Origin: CAYRNY01 sp964425755
GTDB lineage: Bacteria > Chloroflexota > Anaerolineae > Aggregatilineales > Aggregatilineaceae
NCBI GenBank assembly: GCA_964425755.1
Contig: CAYRNY010000013.1
Span: forward strand, 62,001-126,000
Direction of reading: 5' to 3'
DNA: 64,000 nt
Below the pieces are notes generated by a model, which was given only the letters and a program-made list of their open reading frames with translations, was not told the DNA's origin and ran no database searches. This document shows, in pieces, positions 17,086-25,004 of this stretch (positions are counted from its first letter, which is position 1; each line of letters opens with the position of its first letter). The position numbers and the translations under genes are program-made.

Positions 17086-18150
17086 CTAGCAAATGCGCGG
17101 CAGAATTTCGCCCAATGGCATATCGACCACGCGCCGCCCGCCGATGGCCGTCTGCGCGACGACCATCCCCGGATGTTCGACGACGGCTTCGCCAATGATC
17201 GCGGCGTCCTGTCCCAGGGGGTGCGCGTGCATGGCCTGAAGCACCGCGCCGGCGTGCTCGCGCGGCACGATAGCGATAAGTTTCCCTTCGTTCGCCACGT
17301 ATAACGGGTCCATACCAAGCATCTCGCAGGCAGCCTGTACCGCCGGGCGCACCGGGATCGCTTGTTCGTCCAGTGAAAACCCGACCTGTGATCGTTCTGC
17401 CAGTTCGTTTAGCACGGCGGCCACGCCGCCGCGCGTTGCATCCCGCAGGCAGTGAATGTCGCGCGTGACATCGAGCATCGCGGCGACCAAGGTATGCAGC
17501 GCGGCGCTATCGCTGACCAGCTCGGTCTCAAACGTCAGCCCTTCGCGCACGGACATGATCGCCATGCCGTGATCGCCGATCGTGCCGCTGACGATGATCA
17601 CGTCACCGGGGCGAGCACCGTCCGCTGTGATCGACACGCCATCCGGCACGAGCCCGATCCCGGCGGTGTTGATGAACAGGCCGTCGCCGTGCCCCTTATT
17701 GACGACTTTGGTGTCGCCGGTCACGAGTTGGACGCCGGCGGCTTTGCAGGCGTCCGCCATCGCGGTGACGATAGTGCCGAGGTCGTCCATCGCCAGCCCT
17801 TCTTCCAGGATGAAGCCTGCCGAGAGAAACAGCGGTTGCGCACCGCTCACCGCCAGGTCGTTGATCGTGCCGTGTACGGCAAGACTGCCGATATTCCCGC
17901 CGGGGAAGAACAACGGATTGACGACGAACGAATCCGTCGTGAATGCCAGGCGCGTGCCGTTCAGGTCCAACACGGCCTGGTCGTTTAGCTGGTTCAGCGC
18001 AGGGTTGTCGAACAGGGGCACAAAGAGGTGCTGGACAAGGTCGGCGGAGAGCCGCCCGCCGCTGCCGTGCCCCAGTACAATCTGTGGGTAATCGCGCAAC
18101 GGGATCGGGCACACGAACCCGCTAAACGTCGGCTGATCGCTATCGCTCAT
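17086..18150 (-). CDS. hypE: Hydrogenase maturation protein HypE
   Basis: This 354-residue PurM-like protein ends exactly with LPRIC. The C-terminal cysteine is the residue that receives the carbamoyl group from HypF and is dehydrated to the thiocyanate that supplies CN ligands for [NiFe] hydrogenases. Other family segments are LGHGSGGRLSADLVQHLF, FTTDSFVVNPLFFPGGNIG and LRDATRGGVAAVLNELA. The start at 18150 (MSDSDQ) has AGAGG 8 bases upstream; another ATG two codons earlier is possible. No other hyp gene and no hydrogenase is in the window, so the gene stands alone here, between the PAC2 gene and tRNA-Arg. Confidence 0.95.
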   Translation of the reverse strand: MSDSDQPTFSGFVCPIPLRDYPQIVLGHGSGGRLSADLVQHLFVPLFDNPALNQLNDQAVLDLNGTRLAFTTDSFVVNPLFFPGGNIGSLAVHGTINDLAVSGAQPLFLSAGFILEEGLAMDDLGTIVTAMADACKAAGVQLVTGDTKVVNKGHGDGLFINTAGIGLVPDGVSITADGARPGDVIIVSGTIGDHGMAIMSVREGLTFETELVSDSAALHTLVAAMLDVTRDIHCLRDATRGGVAAVLNELAERSQVGFSLDEQAIPVRPAVQAACEMLGMDPLYVANEGKLIAIVPREHAGAVLQAMHAHPLGQDAAIIGEAVVEHPGMVVAQTAIGGRRVVDMPLGEILPRIC

Positions 18151-18323
18151 GAGCATTTCCTCTGCATCCGTGTTTGGGCATATGAACTCCCGTACTGTAC
18201 TTCGAACCAGATGCAGAATCAATATCGAGCGCGAATCCCGAGAGTGCATTACGCTGCGGTGATCTTTTCCGGGGGAACTCGAACTTGAAATCGCGCGCAG
18301 GCACGGGTAAACTGGTGCCGCAC

Positions 18324-18396
18324 GCCCCCGTAGCTCAGAGGATAGAGCGCAGGTTTCCTAAACCTGGCGTCGGCGGTTCGAGTCCGTCCGGGGGTA
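18324..18396 (+). tRNA. tRNA-Arg (anticodon CCT)
   Basis: A 73-base cloverleaf: acceptor GCCCCCG/CGGGGGT (with one G-U pair), D-arm GCTC/GAGC, anticodon arm CAGGT-TTCCTAA-ACCTG, and T-arm GGCGG-TTCGAGT-CCGTC. The anticodon CCT reads AGG (arginine). The 3' CCA is not encoded. Confidence 0.95.
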
Positions 18397-18482
18397 TTTT
18401 GCATCTAACTTGTTATGGGAATGCTAAAGGGCGGGGGCTGGCAGGCTGCCGCCTTTGCGTTTGCGAACGTTAGCGAGGAGTG

Positions 18483-19184
18483 ATGGCATTGATGCGGCGA
18501 TGGGCGATCATGTTAGGTGTGCTGGTGTTGGGCGTGGTTGTGTTGGCTGCGTGCGGCAGCGATGATCCCGACCGGGGCGTGACGGCGGGCGATACACTAC
18601 TACGGGTGACGTTTGATGACGCGGCGGATTGGGAAACCGGGCGCTACCCGGCGGGCGCGGACGATCCGGATATGGCGTTGGTGATCGAGGACGGGCGCTA
18701 TCGTATCGATTTTCGCGCTGGGCGCAACGCCGCGCTGACATGGGGTACGGGCGGTGATGCGCGCGAGGATGTGATCGTCGAGGTGGTTGCAGAACAGCTC
18801 AGCGGCAGCGACGATAACCTGTACGGCGTGGGGTGTCGCATGGTTGAAAGCGAGGACGGCGGCATGTCCGGTTACGTGCTGCTGGTCAGCGGGGATGGGC
18901 ATTACGGCATTGCGGAACTGTCACGTAACAGCCTCGATTTTCTCCTGGAGTGGCACCAGAGCGACGCGATCAACACCGGGAACGCGCAGAACGCGATCCG
19001 CGCGGTGTGCGTGGACGATTACCTCGCGGTCTACGCAAACGGCACATTTCTGGGCGACGTGACGGACCGCCGCTATGTCCGGCCTGGGCAGGTCGCGTTG
19101 GTGGCGGGCGTCACGTCTGAGGGGCGTGTCAGTGTCGCATTTGACGATCTGGTGGTGTCCGAAGGCCGCCTGAATGGCGATTAG
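18483..19184 (+). CDS. Lipoprotein with LamG/DUF1080-like beta-sandwich domain
   Basis: This 233-residue protein has a lipoprotein signal peptide, with a basic N-terminus, a hydrophobic core and the lipobox LAAC followed by GSDD; the cysteine would be lipid-modified. The rest (about 35-230) is a single beta-rich domain of the concanavalin-like type: LLRVTFDDAADWETG, YGVGCRMVESEDGGMSGYVLLV, YANGTFLGDV and VAFDDLVVSEGRL. Such proteins are frequent in Chloroflexota and probably bind carbohydrate or act at the cell surface. ATG 18483 closely follows GAGGAG; ATG 18492 (MRRWAIML) is equally possible. A terminator follows. Confidence 0.75.
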   Translation: MALMRRWAIMLGVLVLGVVVLAACGSDDPDRGVTAGDTLLRVTFDDAADWETGRYPAGADDPDMALVIEDGRYRIDFRAGRNAALTWGTGGDAREDVIVEVVAEQLSGSDDNLYGVGCRMVESEDGGMSGYVLLVSGDGHYGIAELSRNSLDFLLEWHQSDAINTGNAQNAIRAVCVDDYLAVYANGTFLGDVTDRRYVRPGQVALVAGVTSEGRVSVAFDDLVVSEGRLNGD

Positions 19185-19213
19185 CACGTGTATACCTTCC
19201 GGGCATCAGGCAG

Positions 19214-19239
19214 GCCCGCCGCAGCCCGGCGGGCTTTTT
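19214..19239 (+). terminator. Rho-independent terminator after the lipoprotein gene
   Basis: The stem GCCCGCC (19214-19220)/GGCGGGC (19228-19234) with a 7-base loop is followed by TTTTT (19235-19239), 30 bases past the lipoprotein stop. Confidence 0.9.
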
Positions 19240-19383
19240 GCTGCGTGGTGTGCCCTCCCGCAGCGAAAATCATGATCAACAGTACACACATCGTTGTGAC
19301 CCCGGCGCTACACTGGGGGTGTTCGTACACGGTTGGTAGAGGGCTGGCACGCGGCCTGATCGAGATGTTGTGGAAAGGACACC

Positions 19384-20505
19384 ATGAGAGAGTTCATTAA
19401 CGGTGCGGACGCCATCGCGCGCGGCGCGCTGGATGCCGGGTGTAATTTCTTCGCCGGGTATCCGATCACACCCGCGACGCCGATTCTGCTGCACATGATC
19501 GAGGAACTGCCGAAGGTCGGCGGGGTGGCGATCCAGGGCGAGGACGAGATCGCATCGATCGGGTTTTGCGTCGGCGCAGCGATGACCGGCGCGTGCGCCA
19601 TGACCGCGACCAGCGGGCCGGGGATCAGCCTGTACAGCGAGACGATCGGCCTGGCGATCATGGGTGAGGTGCCGCTGGTGATCGTCAACGTGCAGCGCAT
19701 GGGGCCGGCGACCGGCGGCGCGACGACGGTCGCGCAGGGCGATGTCCAGTTTATGCGCTGGGGAATGTCAGGCGGGTACCCGGTGATCGTGCTGGCCCCC
19801 AGTAACGTCGCGGAATGTTACAACCTCACGCGGCGCGCGTTCGACCTTGCCGAACGGTTCCGCGTGCCCGTATTCCTGGCGACGGACAAAGAGACGGTCG
19901 CTTCCAGCGCGACGGTTGACCTGGCGGAATATGCGGATGTGCCGGTGCGCGAGCGCGCCGTTGCCACCGGCAACGGGGATTACACGCCGTATCGCTACCG
20001 GCCCGCGGACGCGGTGCCACCGCTGGCGCATTTCGGCGGGCCGCATAGCGTGCGCTTCACCGGCTCGTCGCACGACGAGCGCGGCTATCTGACCAAAGAC
20101 CCGGCGGCTGTGGGCGCGTTGAACACGCATCTTATCGCGAAGATCGAGGCGCACGTGGACGAGATCGCGCAGGTGGATTTCGATCCGCAGCCCGGCGCAG
20201 AGGTGCTGATCGTCAGTTACGGCATCGCCGCGCGGTCTGCCAAGGAAGCGGCACGCATCGCGCGCGGGAACGGATTTGCTGTGTCGCTGCTGACCGTGTA
20301 TTCGCTCTGGCCGGTGCCGGAAAAACAGATCGTGGCCGCGTTGGACGGGATCACGCGCGTGGTGGTCGCGGAGCTCAATCACGGCTTGTACCGGCGCGAG
20401 ATCGAACGCCTGGCGCGGGGCGCGGTCGAGGTGACCGGTGCGCACCGGATCGACGGCGAGTTGCTCACACCTGGCGCGATCCTGGCGCAAGGGGAGCTGC
20501 AATGA
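19384..20505 (+). CDS. korA: 2-oxoacid:ferredoxin oxidoreductase, alpha subunit
   Basis: This 373-residue subunit has the pyrimidine-binding domain of TPP-dependent oxidoreductases: FAGYPITPATPIL, the catalytic glutamate region AIQGEDEIASIGFCVGA, and TATSGPGISLYSETIGLA. The C-terminal domain II is marked by VLIVSYGIAARSAKEAAR and LWPVPEKQI. The complex converts a 2-oxo acid and CoA to acyl-CoA and CO2 while reducing ferredoxin. AAAGGA lies 5 bases before the ATG. The stop overlaps the start of the fused beta-gamma gene by 4 bases. The substrate (2-oxoglutarate, pyruvate or branched-chain) is not decided by what I can see. Confidence 0.9.
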   Translation: MREFINGADAIARGALDAGCNFFAGYPITPATPILLHMIEELPKVGGVAIQGEDEIASIGFCVGAAMTGACAMTATSGPGISLYSETIGLAIMGEVPLVIVNVQRMGPATGGATTVAQGDVQFMRWGMSGGYPVIVLAPSNVAECYNLTRRAFDLAERFRVPVFLATDKETVASSATVDLAEYADVPVRERAVATGNGDYTPYRYRPADAVPPLAHFGGPHSVRFTGSSHDERGYLTKDPAAVGALNTHLIAKIEAHVDEIAQVDFDPQPGAEVLIVSYGIAARSAKEAARIARGNGFAVSLLTVYSLWPVPEKQIVAALDGITRVVVAELNHGLYRREIERLARGAVEVTGAHRIDGELLTPGAILAQGELQ

Positions 20506-21833
20506 CGTTCGAGGGACGCACGACGTATATTGACGAGCGCATGCTGCCGTTCCCGTTCTGTCCCGGCTGCGGTCACGGGCTGATCCTCAAGGCGCTGGAT
20601 GACGCACTGGTGACGCTGCAGATCGACCCGCGCAGGCTGGTGCTTGTGACGGATATCGGCTGCCAGGGGCTTTCGGACAAGTATTTTGACACCAACGCGT
20701 TTCACGGGCTGCACGGGCGCTCGGTGACCTATGCCAGCGGGATCAAGCTGGTGGATCCCGACCTGCACGTGATCGTGCTGATCGGTGACGGCGGCTGTGG
20801 GATCGGCGGCCACCACCTGCTGAATGCGGCACGGCGTAACATCGGCCTGACTGTGCTGGTGTTCAACAACCTGAACTTCGGCATGACGGGCGGGGAGCAT
20901 TCGGTCACCACGCCGCCGGACGCGCGTACCAGCACCACGCGCAGCGGCAACCTGGAACAGCCGCTTGATATCTGCTCGACGGTGGCGGTTAACGGGGCGG
21001 GGTTTGTCGCGCGGTCGACGGTATTCGACAGGTCTCTACCTGACCTGCTGGCGGACGCGATCCGGCATGACGGGTTTTCGCTGGTCGATATCTGGGAGTT
21101 GTGCACGGCCTATTTTGCGCCGGCGAATCAGTTCAAGAAAACGTCGATCGACGCGACGCTGGAACGCCTGGGCTTCACCACCGGCATCTTGCAGCGCACG
21201 GAGCGCGTTGAATACACGCGTGCCTACCGCGCGGCGGTGGCGGATCAGGCAGGGCAACCGACGCTGTCGCCGCGTCCCCTGGCGGCGCACTACACCAGCG
21301 ATCTCGCAGTACGGCAAGGCTGGGTCATCGCGGGATCGGCGGGGCAGAAGATCGGCTCAGCGGCGGCGGCGTTTTGCCGGGGCGCGATCCTGTCCGGGTT
21401 GTGGGCCACGCAGCACAATGATTACCCGGTCACGGTTAAGAGCGGGCACTCGGTCGCGGAGATGATCCTCAGCCCGGAGCCGATCCTGCACCTGGGCATC
21501 ACGCAGCCCGACGTGATGGTCGTGCTGTTTGAGGAAGGGCTAGCCAAGGAGCGAAAGCGCATCGCGCGGTTGGGCCCGGATGCGACGCTGTACATCACTG
21601 CCGATTTGCTGCCGGTCGAGACCGGCGCGCGCGTTATGGCGCTGGACTTCGGCCAGACGCGGCAGCACAAGAACTATTGGGCGTTGATGGCGCTGGCGCG
21701 TATTCTGGACGAGGCCGGAACGTACCCGCGCGCGGCGTTCCACGAGGCGGTGGGCCAAGCGAAGGCGTATGCCGAGCAGAATCTCGCCGCACTGGATGCC
21801 GCTGGTAAGATTGTGCTTGATCCGATGGCGTGA
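20502..21833 (+). CDS. korB: 2-oxoacid:ferredoxin oxidoreductase, fused beta-gamma subunit
   Basis: The 443-residue protein joins two subunits that are separate genes in most complexes. Residues 1-265 are the TPP-binding beta subunit: FCPGCGHGLILKAL, VTDIGCQGLSDKYFDTNAFHG, IGDGGCGIGGHHLLNAARRN, and the thiamine loop NNLNFGMTGGEHS. Residues 266-443 are gamma-like: VRQGWVIAGSAGQKIGSAAAAF, NDYPVTVKSGHSVAEMILS and VVLFEEGLAKERKRIARLG. The gamma glycine-rich loop is atypical (GSAGQ rather than GxGGQG). No 4Fe-4S delta subunit is encoded beside it. A separate, unfused four-gene paralogue occurs at 33-35.8 kb. Confidence 0.9.
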   Translation: MTFEGRTTYIDERMLPFPFCPGCGHGLILKALDDALVTLQIDPRRLVLVTDIGCQGLSDKYFDTNAFHGLHGRSVTYASGIKLVDPDLHVIVLIGDGGCGIGGHHLLNAARRNIGLTVLVFNNLNFGMTGGEHSVTTPPDARTSTTRSGNLEQPLDICSTVAVNGAGFVARSTVFDRSLPDLLADAIRHDGFSLVDIWELCTAYFAPANQFKKTSIDATLERLGFTTGILQRTERVEYTRAYRAAVADQAGQPTLSPRPLAAHYTSDLAVRQGWVIAGSAGQKIGSAAAAFCRGAILSGLWATQHNDYPVTVKSGHSVAEMILSPEPILHLGITQPDVMVVLFEEGLAKERKRIARLGPDATLYITADLLPVETGARVMALDFGQTRQHKNYWALMALARILDEAGTYPRAAFHEAVGQAKAYAEQNLAALDAAGKIVLDPMA

Positions 21834-21860
21834 GCCTGCGGATCGCGAAGCGGAATGATC

Positions 21861-21892
21861 AAAAATCCCCCGTGATCGCTGGTCACGGGGGA
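21861..21892 (-). terminator. Terminator of clpC (may work both ways)
   Basis: A perfect 10-bp stem (21866-21875/21883-21892) has a 7-base loop. Read on the minus strand it is followed by a T tract (AAAAA on the plus strand, 21861-21865). It lies 28 bases after the clpC stop and also 27 bases after the korB stop. Confidence 0.85.
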
Positions 21893-21920
21893 CTGTGTTA
21901 TCCACTAGGGCTACGCGGCA

Positions 21921-24425
21921 TCATTCCGCGTCGGCGTGGGCGTCGATGTTCTCCTCGACGTAATCATCTTCGGCGGTCGGGGGCAAGTGCCCGCCCTCAA
22001 TGCGCCGGAAGCTGATCTCGTCGTCTTCGCTCACGTAGACTTCGACCAGGTCGCCGGGCTGGTATTCGCCCTTCAGCAGACGCACACTCAGCGGGCTTTC
22101 GATGTAACGCTGCAAGGCGCGGCGCAACGGGCGCGCGCCAAACTGCGGATCGTAACCAAGCTGCGCGAGCTTCGCGCGGGCGTCTTCGGTCAGTGCCACG
22201 TAGAGGCCCTGTTCCTCCAGCCGCGAGGCGATGTCCTTCATCTGCAGGTCCACGATGCGCTGCACGTCATCAAGTGCCAGCGGCTCGAAGATGATGATCT
22301 CATCGATACGGTTCAGGAATTCCGGGCGGAATGTCTTGCGCATCGCCTCTTCGATCTTCTTGTGATCGGCGATCAGGTCCAGGTCACCGCTGGGCACGAA
22401 GCCCAACGCGCCGCCCCGGTTCACGTATTCTGTGCCGAGGTTGCTGGTCATGATGATCACGGCGTTGCGAAAGTCGACCGTGCGCCCCTGGCCGTCGGTC
22501 ATGCGCCCGTCTTCGAGAATCTGCATCAGCGCGTTCCACACTTCGGGGTGCGCCTTTTCGATTTCGTCGAACAGGATCACACGGTACGGGCGGCGGCGAA
22601 CCGCTTCGGTCAACTGCCCGCCTTGCTCGTAGCCCACGTATCCAGGCGGCGCGCCGAACAGGCGGCTGACGGTGTGCTGCTCGCGGTACTCGCTCATGTC
22701 CACGCGGAGCAGTGCGTCCTCGTCATCGAACATGAACTCCGCCAGCGCTTTTGCCAGCTCGGTCTTGCCGACGCCGCTGCTGCCCAGGAAGATGAACGAC
22801 CCGATCGGGCGGCGCGGGTCTTTCATGCCGCTGCGCGCGCGCCGGATCGCGTCCGAGATCGCCGCGACGGCGGAGTCCTGGCCGATGATACGCTCGTGGA
22901 GCACCTCTTCCATGCGCAGCAATTTCTGCGCTTCGGTCTCCATCATCTGGCTGACGGGGATGCCGGTCCACTGCGCGACGACTTCGGCGATATCGTTCGT
23001 ATCGACAACTTCATCGAGGGTGTGTTCTTGTTGCCAACGCTCGCGTTCTGTCTCGAAGTCTTGTTCGAGCTGCAGGCGGCGCTGCTTGAGGATCGCGGCG
23101 CGTTCGTATTCCGTCTTGAGGCTGGCCTCTTCTTCTTCCGCGATCAGGCGGTCGAGTTCTTGCTTCATCTGCTTGAGGTCTTCGGGCATCGAGTACAACG
23201 CGACGCGCAGCTTCGATGCCGCCTCGTCCATCAGGTCGATCGCCTTGTCAGGCAACTTGCGCTCGGTCACATAGCGGTGACTGAGTCGCGCCGCCGCGAT
23301 TAGCGCCCCTTCGGAGTAGGTGATCTTGTGATGCGCTTCGTAGCGGTCGCGCAAACCGCGCAGCATCTCGATCGTCTCTTCGACAGAGGGTTCTTCCACG
23401 AACACGGGCGCGAAACGCCGGTCGAGCGCCGAGTCGCGCTCGATGTACTGGCGATATTCGTCGAGCGTAGTCGCGCCGATGCAGTTGAGCTCGCCGCGTG
23501 CCAACGCCGGTTTCAGCATGTTTCCAGCGTCCATCGCGCCGGATGCTGCGCCCGCCCCGACGACCTGGTGTAGTTCGTCAATGAACAGGATGATCTCGCC
23601 CTCAGAGCGCTGGATTTCTTCGATGGCGGCCTTAAGCCGTTCCTCGAACTCGCCCCGAAAGCGGCTGCCGGCGATCATCGCGCTGAGGTCCAGGCTGACC
23701 ACACGCTTGCCCATCAGGATCTCGGGCACGTCGTCGTCGGCGATCTTCTGCGCCAGACCTTCCACGATCGCGGTCTTGCCGACCCCGGCCTCGCCGATCA
23801 GCACCGGGTTATTCTTGGTGCGGCGGCTGAGAATCTGGATCACGCGCAGGATTTCCTCGTCACGCCCGATCACCGGATCGAGTTTGCCGCTTTCTGCCAT
23901 GCCGGTGAGGTCGCGGCTGTATTTTTCCAGCGTGCGGTAGCGCGTCTCTGCCTGCGGATCGGTCACGCGTTGCCCGCCGCGAATGTCTTTGATCACCTCG
24001 TAGACCCGTTCCTTGTTGATCCCGGCTTCCGTCAGGATACGCGCGACCGCCGTACGGCGCTCGCTCAGGATTGCCAGGAACAGGTGCTCGGTGCTGATGT
24101 AGTCGTCTTTGAGACGGTTGGCTTCTTCGTTCGCCACGTCAACCACGCGCTTGACGCGCGGCGTGATGAAGACCTGCCCCGCGCCGCCACCGTAGATCGC
24201 GGCTTTCGGGCTGGCCTTGAGGACGTCGTCCAGTCGCTGGCGAATCGCCTCCAGGTCGACGTTCATCTTCTCCAGCATCTGCGGGATCACACCGTCGGGC
24301 TGCTCCAGCAATGCCAGCAGCATGTGTTCGGTATCTACTTGATTGTGACCGTAGCGCTGCAAGATTTCGTACGCACGGACGGCGGCATCTTGCGCACGCT
24401 CGGTGAATCGGTCAAAACGCATCAT
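21921..24425 (-). CDS. clpC: ClpC-type AAA+ unfoldase
   Basis: This 834-residue Hsp100 protein starts with the Clp N-domain (FDRFTERAQDAAVRAYEILQ, then a second repeat with VKRVVDVANEEANRL). D1 has Walker A GEAGVGKTAIVEGL. A short middle region (about 410-480; KQMKQELDRLIAEEEE, UVR-like) follows. D2 has Walker A GSSGVGKTELAKAL and Walker B VILFDEIEKAH. The short middle domain and an LGF tripeptide after the D2 sensor region (GGALGFVPS), resembling a ClpP-docking loop, favour ClpC over ClpB. The C-terminal tail is acidic. GAGGA lies 10 bases before the ATG. No clpP or mcsAB genes are adjacent. Confidence 0.9.
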   Translation of the reverse strand: MMRFDRFTERAQDAAVRAYEILQRYGHNQVDTEHMLLALLEQPDGVIPQMLEKMNVDLEAIRQRLDDVLKASPKAAIYGGGAGQVFITPRVKRVVDVANEEANRLKDDYISTEHLFLAILSERRTAVARILTEAGINKERVYEVIKDIRGGQRVTDPQAETRYRTLEKYSRDLTGMAESGKLDPVIGRDEEILRVIQILSRRTKNNPVLIGEAGVGKTAIVEGLAQKIADDDVPEILMGKRVVSLDLSAMIAGSRFRGEFEERLKAAIEEIQRSEGEIILFIDELHQVVGAGAASGAMDAGNMLKPALARGELNCIGATTLDEYRQYIERDSALDRRFAPVFVEEPSVEETIEMLRGLRDRYEAHHKITYSEGALIAAARLSHRYVTERKLPDKAIDLMDEAASKLRVALYSMPEDLKQMKQELDRLIAEEEEASLKTEYERAAILKQRRLQLEQDFETERERWQQEHTLDEVVDTNDIAEVVAQWTGIPVSQMMETEAQKLLRMEEVLHERIIGQDSAVAAISDAIRRARSGMKDPRRPIGSFIFLGSSGVGKTELAKALAEFMFDDEDALLRVDMSEYREQHTVSRLFGAPPGYVGYEQGGQLTEAVRRRPYRVILFDEIEKAHPEVWNALMQILEDGRMTDGQGRTVDFRNAVIIMTSNLGTEYVNRGGALGFVPSGDLDLIADHKKIEEAMRKTFRPEFLNRIDEIIIFEPLALDDVQRIVDLQMKDIASRLEEQGLYVALTEDARAKLAQLGYDPQFGARPLRRALQRYIESPLSVRLLKGEYQPGDLVEVYVSEDDEISFRRIEGGHLPPTAEDDYVEENIDAHADAE

Positions 24426-24591
24426 GGTTGTATCGTCCTCGGACGTTCACCGCGTGGCGAATATCCCGGCGCGGTGAGTCTATGTATGTGCTGCGGTGTG
24501 CGGTCCGGCGGCAGGTGCTCAAGGTCCTGCCCGCCATGACTGTAACTCGTCTGATAAAAGTTTACACTGAAAGTCACGCACGGGCTATCAG

Positions 24592-24638
24592 AAACATGTT
24601 TGAAGCCAGACTAGAGAGTTTATGAAACATTAATGTTT
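24592..24638 (-). promoter_or_regulatory. Twin AAACAT palindromes upstream of clpC
   Basis: Two perfect palindromes, AAACATGTTT (24592-24601) and AAACATTAATGTTT (24625-24638), share the half-site AAACAT and are centred 35 bases apart. They lie 167-213 bases before the clpC start, in an AT-rich island. They look like a tandem operator; neither matches the CIRCE or CtsR consensus that I know. Confidence 0.5.
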
Positions 24639-25004
24639 AAGGGCACTGATTACAACTCCGCTACTAAGGTTACTATCTGCCCGGCGGTTTTTAGCGCCTC
24701 GCAGTGAAGCCGCATGAGCGGTGACCCGAACGCATCACCCGACGCGTCCCGTTGCGGCATTGCGCGCTGCATCGACGAAAGAAACCTTAGCTTGTATAGC
24801 AAGCAAACGCGATTTGCACAAATCACACCACATGTTGACGTTGCCAGGCTGCGGGCAGTCGCGTACGCGTGGTTTTCGTGCGCTGAACGACCGGGTCGGT
24901 GCGGTTTACTGGGTTGGCTAATGCGCGAGTCGTCCGGGCAGGCAGCCGCGTTTCGCATGTGGGTAAGTGGGTTAATGCGGGATAATGTGGGAAAACGCGA
25001 GCGT
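24639..25004. other. Intergenic region between clpC and the hybrid kinase
   Basis: Several overlapping short frames exist on both strands, but none shows a ribosome site, family motif or consistent codon use. No RNA gene was recognised. I see nothing supportable here. Confidence 0.4.

Noticed and set aside
21936..23303. 455-codon frame opposite clpC
   Set aside because: Antisense to conserved Clp motifs; no family signature and no start signal.
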